Shown one piece after another: positions 27,779-39,844 of a stretch of 64,000 bases of DNA (its first letter is position 1; the number at the start of each line of letters is the position of its first letter). Below the pieces are notes generated by a model. It had not been told where the DNA came from. It did no database searches and was given only the letters and a program-made list of their open reading frames with translations. Location: contig CAVWXT010000008.1 in the NCBI GenBank assembly GCA_963759115.1, positions 124,001-188,000 of the forward strand, given 5' to 3'. Source of the DNA: CAVWXT01 sp963759115. Its GTDB lineage: Bacteria; Planctomycetota; Planctomycetia; Pirellulales; Thermoguttaceae. Made by a program: the position numbers and the translations under genes.

Positions 27779-28405
27779 TCACCGTTCCATCCGGCAGTTC
27801 GGCAAGGTCTCCTGGAAGTCGGTGGCCGCCGCGTCGGTCACTTCGGTACGCCAAAGGTCCAGTTCGCGGAGCTGCGTCAGTCCCTTGAGGTCTTCCAGGC
27901 CGGCATCGGTTATCTTGGTGTCCGAAAGGTCGAGCACTTCGAGTTGAGTCATCCCTTTGAGGAGCTTCATGCCGGCGTCGCTCACCGCCGTGCCCGCCAG
28001 GTCCAACACCTGGAGATGGGCCAGCCCTTTGAGGTGCTCCAGGCCGGCGTCGGTCACTTGGGCGCCCTCAAGGTAGAGTTCCTCTAGTTGAGCCAACCCT
28101 TCCAGGCACGCCAGGCTGGCGTCGGTCACCTGTTCGGTGGCCAAGAACGCGCGAACCACGGGATTGTCCGGCGATTCTTCGTCGACCTCGGCCCGGCCCC
28201 CGAGCTTCTCGATCTCGCTAATGGCGCGGCTCTGGTCGGGACTGGGCTTGGCCGATTGCTTCGGCAGGGATTCGACCTTGGGAATCGCCTTCCCCGGGGA
28301 AGGATTCGCCGTCTGTTGCCCCCGTTCTTGTCTGGCCCACCAGCCGATCGCGGCAATGGCCGCGATCAACGCCAGAGTAGCCAGAAACAACAGAAACCTA
28401 TTCAT
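27779..28405 (-). CDS. Leucine-rich repeat protein with N-terminal membrane anchor
   Basis: 208 residues. Residues 3-24 are hydrophobic (FLLFLATLALIAAIAAIGWW) with no lipobox, so it is probably an inner-membrane anchor. About four and a half 24-residue LRRs follow (TQLEVLDLSDTKITDAGLED). The linker ISEIEKLGGRAEVDEESPDN matches that of the lipoprotein at 15378-16292, so the two are paralogues of different repeat number and different anchoring. It is convergent with the 490-residue exported protein gene, 10 bases away. Confidence 0.85.
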   Translation of the reverse strand: MNRFLLFLATLALIAAIAAIGWWARQERGQQTANPSPGKAIPKVESLPKQSAKPSPDQSRAISEIEKLGGRAEVDEESPDNPVVRAFLATEQVTDASLACLEGLAQLEELYLEGAQVTDAGLEHLKGLAHLQVLDLAGTAVSDAGMKLLKGMTQLEVLDLSDTKITDAGLEDLKGLTQLRELDLWRTEVTDAAATDFQETLPNCRMER

Positions 28406-28526
28406 GGTACTGAAGTATACGACGCGGCTGAAATGCCGTACAACACCCCCTGCCTGTGGGATAAATCGGCAATTGCCGAGGGCTAGCTTCGGCTTTCTTG
28501 CCCACGCGCAATTCTGCCCGCAGATT

Positions 28527-29618
28527 CTAACGAACGTCCGCCGGGGGCGGGTTGCCGGATTGGTACCAGGTCTGCGGCCGGTTCGGGTTGGCGCCGGGAT
28601 CCGCGGATTTGCTCAGCGACTTCGTGACGTTCAGGGCTCCCGCGGCGCAGTTCGCAATCTTGTTGCCGAAAAGCCAAGTCGCGAAGGCGCCGGGGCCGTT
28701 GTCATAGGTGTTCAGCGCGATGCCGAACTGCTGGCAGTCGTGGATGTCGTTGTTGACGATTCGCGGCCCCATGGTCGACGTCTTGATGCCATTGGCCCAA
28801 CGGCCGAACGTGACGTCGTAGACCTCGTTGTTCTCGATCCAAACGTCAGGGTCCACGCCGGGTCGGAAGGCCAGGTCCGCCGCTTCGCAACTTATCGCGC
28901 CCTCGTTGTGTTGCGTGGCGGTTCCAGGGGCCATGTCATGCACTTTGTTGCCACGAATCGTGACATGGTAGCTCCGCGACTTGATGTTGATCCCCTCGGA
29001 ATTGGCCGTGTGGCGGATGTCATTGCCCTCGATCCACACGTACTCCACGTTCTCATAGGGCGGCTGGCCCGTGCCGATATAGATTCCTTCCGACCACTGG
29101 GGGCGGCGGTGGCCGCTGTCGTAGAGCTTGCAGTTGCGGATGTCGACGTACCGCGACGCACCGCGGACGTGCAGTATCTCCTGGCCTGTGTTGTGGACCT
29201 CGAGGTGGATGAAGATCGCGTGATCGACGCTCGTGCAGTAAATCGGCTGGTTGCTGTTCTCCAGGGTCAAGCCGTCGAGCACGATGTAGCTGGAGTTGCC
29301 GATCCTGGCGAGGTTCCCGCGATAGTCGCTCCCCAAAATCAGCGGCTTGGCGCCGGGCGCCGCCTTGATCACCAGCGGCTTGTCCTCGGTGAAACGCCGC
29401 TGGTCGATGCGGAAGCCGCGGTAGGTGCCGGCGCCGAGGACGAGGACGTCGCCCCCGGCCGCGGCGTCGATCTTCGCCTGCAAATTGTCGCCGTCTGCGA
29501 CGGCAATTGTCGCCGCGCGGGCCACAACGGGCCCGATCAGGAGAGACGAGAGAACGGCAGCGCCTACCCGCCGCCATCCACTGGCCGTAAACATGCCGCG
29601 CGGAATCAAGTTGCGCAT
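28527..29618 (-). CDS. Exported right-handed parallel beta-helix protein
   Basis: 363 residues with a signal peptide (AAVLSSLLIGPVVARA). The N-terminal ADGDNLQAKIDAAAGGDVLV leads into beta-helix rungs rich in Asn and Asp (YIVLDGLTLENSNQPIYC, VWIEGNDIRHTANSEGINI, PRIVNNDIHDC). The fold is that of pectate lyase / NosD-like (CASH) proteins, which bind or cleave polysaccharides. No clear pectate-lyase catalytic Arg or Ca-binding cluster can be assigned, so enzymatic activity is uncertain. It may serve the same polysaccharide-degrading lifestyle as the sulfatases. Confidence 0.8.
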   Translation of the reverse strand: MRNLIPRGMFTASGWRRVGAAVLSSLLIGPVVARAATIAVADGDNLQAKIDAAAGGDVLVLGAGTYRGFRIDQRRFTEDKPLVIKAAPGAKPLILGSDYRGNLARIGNSSYIVLDGLTLENSNQPIYCTSVDHAIFIHLEVHNTGQEILHVRGASRYVDIRNCKLYDSGHRRPQWSEGIYIGTGQPPYENVEYVWIEGNDIRHTANSEGINIKSRSYHVTIRGNKVHDMAPGTATQHNEGAISCEAADLAFRPGVDPDVWIENNEVYDVTFGRWANGIKTSTMGPRIVNNDIHDCQQFGIALNTYDNGPGAFATWLFGNKIANCAAGALNVTKSLSKSADPGANPNRPQTWYQSGNPPPADVR

Positions 29619-29795
29619 CTTAATAAAACCTTCGGTGGGTCGAGGCCGCGGAAAGCGCCAGCGCGACTGCTATGGCACAGCATCTTGAACGCATGATTGA
29701 CCCATCACAAGCGTTTGGGAACAGAACCGTACTCGACGTGCCCCCCTCCCGTCCGACGGCAGGCCGCTGGTAGTATACAGCAACCGGCTCTGCCT

Positions 29796-29878
29796 CCGCC
29801 AGCCTCTCCCCTTCCGCCGTAGGAGGAATCCAAAGTCAGACGCAAGGCTGCCCCCGCCAGCCTCTCCCCTTCCGCCGT
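29796..29878. repeat. Two-copy direct repeat upstream of mutS
   Basis: CCGCCAGCCTCTCCCCTTCC followed by GCCGT is present at 29796-29820 and again at 29854-29878, identical over 25 bases. The rest of 29619-29904 shows no coding pattern. Confidence 0.8.
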
Positions 29879-29904
29879 CTCCGCTCCGCTGTTAGCATGT
29901 CGGC

Positions 29905-32596
<2,692 letters not shown>

Positions 32597-32600
<4 letters not shown>

Positions 32601-33826
32601 CAAGTCCGCATGTTTCCGCCGTCCATCCCGACGCCTGGCTGCTCGACCCGGCCATCACGTACCTCAACCACGGCTCTTTCGGGGCCTGTCCGCGGGTCGT
32701 GCTGGAGTTGCAGCAGAGCCTCCGCCTGGAAATGGAGCGGGAACCGGTCACCTTTCTTGTGCGTCGGTTGCCGCCGCTCTTGGACGCGTCGCGCGAGACG
32801 CTCGCCGGCCTGATCGGCGCCGATCCGGCTGATTTGGTCTTCGTGCAGAATGCCACGGGCGGGGTCAACAGCGTGCTGCGATCGCTCAGTTTCCGGCCCG
32901 GCGATGAAATCCTCGTGACCGACCAGGACTACAACGCCTGCCGCAACGTGGTGCGTTATGTCGCCGAGCGCGGCGGAGCGGTCGTCGTCGAAGTGAAGGT
33001 GCCGCTGCCGGTCGAGTCGCCGCAGCAAGTGGTGGATGCCGTGCTCCAGCGCGTTACGGCCCGCACGCGGCTGGCCCTGTTGGATCACGTCACGAGCCCC
33101 ACGGCCGTGGTCTTTCCGATCGAGCAGCTTGTACGCGGTTTGGACCGCCGCGGCGTGGACACGCTGGTTGACGGCGCCCACGCCCCGGCCATGGTTCCCT
33201 TGGACCTGAGCCGTCTCGGCGCGGCCTATTATACGGGCAACTGCCACAAGTGGCTCTGTGCTCCGAAGGGGGCCGGCTTCCTCCACGTGCGACGCGACCG
33301 GCAGCAGGGCATCCAGCCGCCGGTCATCAGCCACGGTTGGAACCGCCCGCGGCCGGGCTACTCGCCGCTGCAGGACGCCTTCGACTGGCCCGGCACGCTC
33401 GATCCCACGCCCTGGCTGTGCGTCGGCGAAGCCATCCGCTTCGTCAGCACGTTGTTGGATGGCGGGCTGGCGGCCCTGATGCAACGCAATCACGAACTGG
33501 CAGTCCTCGGCCGGCGAATCCTCTGCCGGCAGTCGGGCGTTGTGGCCATCGCCGCCGAGAACATGCTGGGCTCGATGGCCGCCGTCCGCTTGCCGGACGA
33601 CGATCTGGCGTCGCCGCAGCCGGAGACCCAGTCGCCGGCCGTGGCGGGCGATCGACTGCACGACGCGTTGCTTGGGCAATACGGCATCGAGGTCCCCGTC
33701 TTCTACTGGCCCTCTCCGCCGCAAAGGCTGCTCCGCATATCCGCCCAGGCGTACAACCACCCGGCGCAGTACGAGCGGCTGGCGGAGGCCCTTGTTGCAG
33801 AGTCTAGCCTTCAGCGTCCCCTGTAG
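32597..33826 (+). CDS. Aminotransferase class V (PLP-dependent, isopenicillin-N-epimerase-like)
   Basis: 409 residues from a GTG start that overlaps the mutS stop. The PLP-binding lysine is K218 in YYTGNCHKWLCAPKGAGF. Asp192 and His195 (LVDGAHAPAMV) contact the ring, and FVQNATGGVNSVLR gives the phosphate-binding loop. YLNHGSFGACPRVV near residue 22 is typical of the epimerase / cysteine-desulfurase-like branch, but the Cys loop of true desulfurases is not evident. The substrate is unknown. Translational coupling to mutS is implied by the four-base overlap. The stop TAG is the start of a palindromic repeat. Confidence 0.88.
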
Positions 33827-33905
33827 ACGCGGCATCTTGCCGCGTTATCTCGGCGCGCGTCACCGTTACTGGATCAAGCATGAAGCGGCAAGATGCCGCT
33901 TCTAC
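33823..33905. repeat. GTAGA-type palindromic repeat filling a convergent intergenic gap
   Basis: 83 bases, opening GTAGACGCGGCATCTTGCCG and closing GGCAAGATGCCGCTTCTAC. Its TAG at 33824-33826 is the stop codon of the aminotransferase gene. Its right end lies two bases from the stop of the convergent LmbE gene, so it occupies essentially the whole intergenic space. Confidence 0.88.
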
Positions 33906-33907
33906 AA

Positions 33908-34597
33908 CTACACCAGTCCCTTGAGCGTCCGTAGTCCCACCGGTTCGCGGCTGGCGAACGGCTCGCCGTAGCGGACGCCGATCGACCAGCCCCAGGTGGC
34001 CGCCTGATCGCGGAGTTGGTCGATGAACGTGGGCGGCTCTTGCGGCCGGCCCTCGATGAACTGGCTCCGATAGCACTCGATCGCCGCCCGTTTTTGGTCC
34101 CAATAGTCGCTAATGTCCAGCACGAAGGCCGGCTGCGGGATCATCCGCAGGTGAACGCAATAGTAATAGAAAATCCGCTCGGGATAGTGCGGCTCGCCGG
34201 GCAGATCGGTCTTGGTGAGCTTCGACCAGAAGCGGGCGGCCTCGATCAGTTGCGTGGCGGCCACGTGGTCGGGATGGGCGTCGATCCAATACGGGGCGAA
34301 GAGCCACCGCGGCCGCGTGCGGCGGAACACGCCGGCCAGCGCCGCCCGGGCCGAAAGCGTCGGCTCCAAGCTGCGGTTGGGCAGTCCGAGGTTTTCCCGC
34401 CAGCCGAGGCCGAGGATTTTCGTCGCCGCCGCCGTTTCCCGCTGGCGGATCTCGGGCGAACCGAAAGGCGTCGGCTCGCCGTTGGTCAGGTCGAGCACGC
34501 CGACGGCCAGCTCGTCGGCCTGGAACTTCAAGATGGCCCCGCCCATGCCCAGTTCGGCGTCGTCGGGATGGGGCGAAACAATGAGGATATCCAACAT
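33908..34597 (-). CDS. PIG-L / LmbE family zinc deacetylase
   Basis: 229 residues. VSPHPDDAELGMGGAI at residues 8-23 carries the H-P-D-D zinc motif; the second His lies in WIDAHPDHVAA. Length and the later YYYCVHLRMIPQPAF segment resemble BshB1-type bacillithiol deacetylases, which remove acetyl from N-acetylglucosaminyl-malate, but other LmbE proteins deacetylate different GlcNAc conjugates. Planctomycetes are not firmly known to make bacillithiol, so I leave the symbol blank. It ends against a palindromic repeat. Confidence 0.87.
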   Translation of the reverse strand: MLDILIVSPHPDDAELGMGGAILKFQADELAVGVLDLTNGEPTPFGSPEIRQRETAAATKILGLGWRENLGLPNRSLEPTLSARAALAGVFRRTRPRWLFAPYWIDAHPDHVAATQLIEAARFWSKLTKTDLPGEPHYPERIFYYYCVHLRMIPQPAFVLDISDYWDQKRAAIECYRSQFIEGRPQEPPTFIDQLRDQAATWGWSIGVRYGEPFASREPVGLRTLKGLV

Positions 34598-34611
34598 AGC
34601 AGCAGCTCTCC

Positions 34612-35547
34612 CTAACAGTACGGCTTTTCACGATCTTTCCGCCGCAACAATTCGCTGGCGTAGCAACGCCCCAATTGGTCGGCGCGCTCCGCGGCCCAAG
34701 CTATCAGTTTCGTCGTACCCGCCGGCGGCGCGTCGACATACAACAGGTTGCCCATCAGGCCGGCGATCTCGTCGCGGGTGACGACCACGTCGCCCACCAT
34801 TCGGCCGATCATGCCGGCAACGCAATATCCCAGCCACGGCGGAACGGAAACAATCAACCGCCGTTTGCCGATGATCCGGCCGACCTTCGTGAGCAGCTCT
34901 CGGTAGGTGAATGTCTCCGGGCCGATGGCGTTGACGATCGTGTTTTCGCGGCGAGTCCCCTCCTCGACAGCCAGCGCCGCCAAGTCGTCGACGTAGATCG
35001 GTTGCAGCCGGTAATCGCCCTTGCCGAACACGCCCAAGACGGGAAAGCGGCGGAGCATCCAGGCCATGTTGTTTACGAGGATGTCTTCCTTGCCAAAGAG
35101 TACCGCCGGCCGCAGGATAGCGTACGACACGCCCGACTGCCGCAGCGTCTCTTCCACTTCGGCCTTCCCGCGAAAATACTCCAGCGGCGAATCCAAGGAC
35201 GGATTGGTGATGCTCACGTGGACGATTCGCTCGACGCCCGCCCGCCGGGCCGCATCGAAAAGGACCCGGCTGTTGCGGATGGCGTCGGCGAAGGTGAACG
35301 TCGGATGGTTGAAGCGGACCCAGTAGGTGTTGTAGAGCGCCGACACGCCGCGAAGCGATTCCGTGAGCTTGTCCGGCTGTTCGAAGTGGAACGGCTCGGC
35401 GGGGACGGCCTCGCCGAACGGGCTGCTCCGCCGCGGCGAGTTGGTCAGCGTGCGGACTCGGCAGCCGCGGTCGAGCAATCGCCGGGCGATGTACCGGCCC
35501 GAGTAACCGAATGCGCCTGTGACAACATGAACCTCTTGGGCGCTCAT
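34612..35547 (-). CDS. NAD-dependent epimerase / NmrA-like short-chain reductase
   Basis: 311 residues. The N-terminal VVTGAFGYSGRYIARRLL has the GxxGxxG NAD(P)-binding turn, and RVRTLTNSPRR ends the second strand with basic residues that favour NADP. The usual YxxxK is seen only loosely (YFRGKAEVEETL), as in atypical SDR members related to complex I NDUFA9 and divinyl-reductase-like proteins. YRLQPIYVDDLAALAVEEG is the conserved middle. It ends 14 bases before the LmbE start, so the two probably share a transcript. The substrate is unknown. Confidence 0.82.
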   Translation of the reverse strand: MSAQEVHVVTGAFGYSGRYIARRLLDRGCRVRTLTNSPRRSSPFGEAVPAEPFHFEQPDKLTESLRGVSALYNTYWVRFNHPTFTFADAIRNSRVLFDAARRAGVERIVHVSITNPSLDSPLEYFRGKAEVEETLRQSGVSYAILRPAVLFGKEDILVNNMAWMLRRFPVLGVFGKGDYRLQPIYVDDLAALAVEEGTRRENTIVNAIGPETFTYRELLTKVGRIIGKRRLIVSVPPWLGYCVAGMIGRMVGDVVVTRDEIAGLMGNLLYVDAPPAGTTKLIAWAAERADQLGRCYASELLRRKDREKPYC

Positions 35548-35838
35548 GAGACGTCTCCCACCACAGCCGGCGGCCGCGGTCCGTTTCACGCACACTACGG
35601 AAAGTCAGGCACGAAGAATCCTACCGCTAGCGGCGGGTCCGGTCAACCGAGCCCGTTTGTCCGTCGCGATGCCGCTGCGTCTCGGGGGCGTTTCCGTGGC
35701 AGGCAATCACCGCTACAATCAGGCAGTCAAGCCACGGGCTGCACCGGCCGTCGCGTGGCAACAATCACTGGGGGAGAGGAGATAGGTCTCAAAGTGTCCC
35801 GCGGATAGTGCCTGCGGGAGGAAAGGAACTGTCGATCG
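35548..35838. other. Divergent intergenic region
   Basis: About 290 bases between the epimerase and enolase-superfamily genes, without a coding pattern. CGCTACAATCAGG at 35710-35722 contains a TACAAT box that could serve the plus-strand gene. AGGAAAGG at 35819-35826 is a likely ribosome-binding site for 35839. Confidence 0.4.
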
Positions 35839-37077
35839 ATGAACCGCAGACAATTTGCCCAAGGTCTTGCCGCTGGGAGCACGCTGTTGTTGGCCGGCGT
35901 TCCATCATTCGCCGCCACTGGCCGCGGCAAGGTCCCCATGAAGATCACCGACGTCCAGACCGTGCCGGTCGATACCTACCTGTTCGTCAAAATCTCTACC
36001 AACGAAGGCATCACGGGCCTGGGCGAATCCGGGACTTGGGGATTCCTGGAGGCCTCGGAAAAGGCCATCGAGACTTGCAAACGCTACCTCGTCGGTCAGG
36101 ACCCGCTCCGCATGGAGCACCATTTTCAGTACCTTTACCGGTCCACCCATTTCAGCGGCTCGGCCATCATGGGAGCGCTGAGCGCCATCGACATCGCGCT
36201 CTGGGATATCGCGGGCAAGTACTTCGGAGTCCCCTGTTATCAATTGCTGGGTGGAAAATGCCGCGATAAGGCCCGCGTCTACTATCATGTGTTTGGGGAC
36301 ACCAAGGCGAAGCTCATTCAAGGGTGCATTGACGCCAAGAAGAAGGGCTTTACCGCGGTCGGCCACCTGACTCCGTTCCTCGACGAATCGCGGAATGTCC
36401 CCTACTTCAAGACCTACGCCGACAAGATGCAGGACGCCATTGATACGGTCCGCCGCTATCGTGAGGCGGTCGGCAACGACGTGGACCTGTGCATCGAGAT
36501 TCACCGCCGCCTGACGCCGGCCGAGGCGGTGACACTGGCCGAAGGGATCGAGCCGTACCATCCTTTCTTCTACGAAGACCCCATTCCTCCCGACAGTCTG
36601 GACGCCATGGAACTGATCGCCCGCAAGATCAAGATCCCCATCGCCACGGGTGAGCGTTTCTGCACGCTGGCGCAGTTCGCCTCGCTCTTGCAGCGCGGGG
36701 CCGTGCAGTACCTTCGCCCGGACGTTTGCCTGGTGGGCGGGCTGACCAACGGCAAGAAGATTGCCGCGCTGGCGGAGGCATTCGACGCCCAGGTGGTGCC
36801 TCATAATCCGTTGAGCCCCGTGAGCACGGCGGCCTGCCTGCAATTGGCGGCCTGCATTCCCAACTTCGCCTTGCAGGAATATCCGCACGGCGAGCACGAG
36901 CCGCCGAAGAGCGAGATCGTCAAAGGGGCCGCCAAGGTCGACAACGGCTACCTCATCATCCCCGACGCTCCGGGGATCGGCGTAGAGTTGGCCGAGGACG
37001 CCCAGCAGCGTCATCCCTACCGCCCTCGCGGCCTGAAGACGAGGCTCAACGTGGATGGTTCGGTGGTAGATCAATAG
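35839..37077 (+). CDS. Tat-exported enolase-superfamily enzyme (mandelate racemase / galactonate dehydratase-like)
   Basis: 412 residues. The N-terminus NRRQFAQGLAAGSTLLLAG is a twin-arginine-type signal. The barrel shows metal ligands Glu220 (LCIEIHRR), Glu246 (FFYEDPIPP) and Glu272 (IATGERF), with His222 and His322 (VVPHNPLSP) as catalytic bases, the arrangement of the sugar-acid dehydratases such as DgoD. The first metal ligand is Glu where DgoD proteins normally have Asp, which may alter specificity. The capping domain ends in GESGTWGFLEA. It would dehydrate an aldonic acid outside the cytoplasm, unusual for the family and in keeping with periplasmic polysaccharide use. Confidence 0.85.
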   Translation: MNRRQFAQGLAAGSTLLLAGVPSFAATGRGKVPMKITDVQTVPVDTYLFVKISTNEGITGLGESGTWGFLEASEKAIETCKRYLVGQDPLRMEHHFQYLYRSTHFSGSAIMGALSAIDIALWDIAGKYFGVPCYQLLGGKCRDKARVYYHVFGDTKAKLIQGCIDAKKKGFTAVGHLTPFLDESRNVPYFKTYADKMQDAIDTVRRYREAVGNDVDLCIEIHRRLTPAEAVTLAEGIEPYHPFFYEDPIPPDSLDAMELIARKIKIPIATGERFCTLAQFASLLQRGAVQYLRPDVCLVGGLTNGKKIAALAEAFDAQVVPHNPLSPVSTAACLQLAACIPNFALQEYPHGEHEPPKSEIVKGAAKVDNGYLIIPDAPGIGVELAEDAQQRHPYRPRGLKTRLNVDGSVVDQ

Positions 37078-37207
37078 GCCGCACCGGCACGACGCTGATC
37101 ACGTTGGCCCGGCCCATTCGCCGTGAGGTTGGCCCCATTTTCAAATGAAATCCGCCACATATTCGGCAAAAGTTCGACCGGCGCTGGCCCGTGACATGGA
37201 AGGGCAG

Positions 37208-37213
37208 TATAAT
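37208..37213 (+). promoter_or_regulatory. Possible -10 box (TATAAT)
   Basis: A perfect TATAAT lies 143 bases before the probable GTG start of the gene at 37356. The best -35 at a proper distance is poor (TGGCCC), so this is only a candidate. Confidence 0.3.
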
Positions 37214-37355
37214 CGGGAGATGCGAGATTCGCGAGGGTTTTGGGGGGCTGGGTGAGGCGCGCCGCGGGAGTCTCGCTTCACACGGTGTGCGACTCGGACT
37301 GCGTCGCACATACACGTCGCTGGGTGAGCTTCGTTCTCCGTCGAAGGAAGTGGCC

Positions 37356-39807
37356 GTGAGAGTCCCGTCGGGCTGGCGAATCGCCGTGGTTGGCCTGTTG
37401 TGCGTCGGCATTGCCGCCGTGCTGTTCGTCGTATGGGCGGGACAAGGTTCCGTCCTTGACACGTCGGCGGGGCAACGTCTCGAAGATGCCATCTGGGCGG
37501 CGCAGGGGGCGAAGGCCGCAAAGAGCGGCGACACCTTGGAGATCACGTATCCGCTGGACGAAGCCGTCTTTCCTCCCGAGATCGTCGAACCGACCTTTCA
37601 TTGGCAGGATAAGCACCTCGATGCCGACACCTGGCTGGTGAGGATCGAGTTCGCCGACGGCAAGCGGCCCGTCGAGGCCCTGAGCCATGCTACGCAGTGG
37701 ACCCCTACGCCGGAGCAGTGGCAGGACGTCAAGGCGCGATCGGTGGAATCGCCGGCCACGGTGACGGTGGCCGGTGTCAGCCAGGACGCCCCGGGGAAGC
37801 TGCTTTCCGCCGGCACGATCCGCATCCGCACGTCTCCGGACGAGGTCGGCGCGCCGCTTTTCTTCCGCGAGGTGAACCTGCCGTTCAAGGCGGCCGTCCG
37901 CGACCCGGCAAGGTACATTCGCTGGCGGTTCGGTCTGATCTCGTCGCCCGAGCCGCCCCCGATCGTGCTGGAGAACCTGCCGGTCTGCGGAAACTGTCAT
38001 TCGTTCTCCGCCGACGGCAAGCAATTCGCCATGGACGTCGATTACGCCAACGACAAGGGCTCCTACGTTCTGTCGGCCGTCGAGGAGGAGATGGTGTTGG
38101 ATCCCGGCAAGATCATTACCTGGGCCGACTACAAACGCGAGGACAAGGATTTGACCTTCGGCTTGCTGTCTCAGATGTCGCCGGACGGCAAGTACGTGGC
38201 CAGCACGGTCAAGGATCGGTCGGTTTTCACGGCGGTCGACGACCTGGCGTTCTCGCAGTTGTTCTTTCCGATCAAGGGCATCGTGGCGGTGTACAACCTC
38301 AAGACGCGGGAGATTTCGGCGTTGCCGGGGGCCGACGACCCGGAGGTCGTGCAGAGCAATCCCGTCTGGAGCCCCGACGGAAAGTACATTGTCTTCGCCC
38401 GCAGCCGGAGCAAGGCGTTTGAGACGGAGGCCATGCGGCAGAACAAGTCCCTGTTTGTGCCGCCGGAGGAAATGCGAGGCCTTTCTGAAGGGTGAACGGA
38501 CCTTTCTCTTCGACCTTTATCGAATCCCCTTCAACGACGGCAAGGGGGGCAAGGCCGAGCCGATTCCCGGGGCGTCGAACAACGGCCTGAGCAATTACTT
38601 TGCGAAATACTCCCCCGACGGCAAATGGATCGTATTCTGCAAGGCCAAGAGCTTCATGCTGCTGCAACCCGACAGCCGGCTTTACATCATCCCGGCCGCG
38701 GGAGGCGAGGCGCGGCCGTTGCGGTGCAACACGGCCCGCATGAATTCCTGGCACAGTTGGTCGCCCAACGGAAAGTGGCTGGTGTTCTCGTCGAAGATCA
38801 ACGGGCCCTACACGCAGCTTTTCCTCACGCATATTGATGCGGACGGCAACAGCACGCCGCCCGTGGTCCTCGACCGTTTCACGACCCCCGAGCGAGCCGC
38901 CAATATTCCGGAGTTTGTGAACCAGCCCGTCAGCGCCATCCGCAAGATCCGCGAATCGTTCATGGACGACCATTCGCACTGGCGCGCCGGCGCCCAGTTC
39001 GAGGCCGGCCGAGATTGGAAGAATGCCGAACGGATGTATCGCATGGCCATCCAGATCAATCCGCGGAGCAAGGAGGCGCATGCCAGCCTGGGCCCGTTGC
39101 TGTTTGATCGGTTGGACCAGCCCGACGAGGGATTGGAGCACATGCGCACGGTCATGGAACTCGATCCGGGGGATGCTTTGGCTTACTGCAACGTGGGCGC
39201 CGCCCTGGCCAACATGGGCCGATTGCAGGAAGCGATTCCCTACTTTCAACGGGCCGTGCAATTGAAGCCGGATTACCCGGAGGCCAGCCGACACCTCAGT
39301 GCGGTCGTGGCCGAAGCGGACAAGGTTCAGGCAGCGATTCAACAACAGGAGGAGGCCGTAAAGCAAAACCCGGACTCCGCCGACTTGCTGTCCCAGTTGG
39401 GCAATGCCCTGATGAACGCGGGCCGAGGGGCCGAGGCGATCAGGCCCTTTGAACGGGTAGTGCAACTGAACCCCAAGGATGTTGAGGCTCACAACAACCT
39501 GGCCTGGCTGCTGGCAACGAAGGAACGCGAGCGTGACGGCAATCCGGCCAAGGCGGTCGCCCTGGCGCAGCGGGCCTGTCAACTGACCGCGAATGCGTCG
39601 GCCAATTGCCTGGACACCCTGGCGGTTGCCTTGGCGGCGGCAGGACAATTTCCCGAGGCCGTCGCCACGGCAGAGAAGGCCATTCAACTGGCCAACGCCG
39701 CGGGTCAGGCTCCCCTGGCCAAGCGAATGGAGGCCCGCCTGGAGTTTTACCGGGCTGGCCGCATGTACGACGGGTCGACCAGTTCGGTGAGGCAGCCCGC
39801 TCCCTGA
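37356..39807 (+). CDS. Membrane-anchored CxxCH / PD40-propeller / TPR protein (copy 1), one frameshift
   Basis: About 817 residues. One membrane helix (WRIAVVGLLCVGIAAVLFVVW) precedes a beta-sandwich region. LPVCGNCHSFSADGKQFAMD follows, a C-x2-C-H that could bind one c-type haem. A PD40 / TolB-like propeller comes next (YSPDGKWIVFCKAKSF, WSPNGKWLVFSSKI). About seven TPRs then extend to the C-terminus (AEAIRPFERVVQLNPKDVEA). GAAGGAA sits about 6 bases before the GTG at 37356 but only one base before the GTG at 37350, which decides the start. The frame breaks at 38471 through one extra A. It heads a tandem pair with the next gene. A respiratory or surface sensing role is inferred only. Confidence 0.8.
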
Positions 39808-39844
39808 TCATTTGGTGAATCTTCTGTTTCTGAGAGATATGGCC

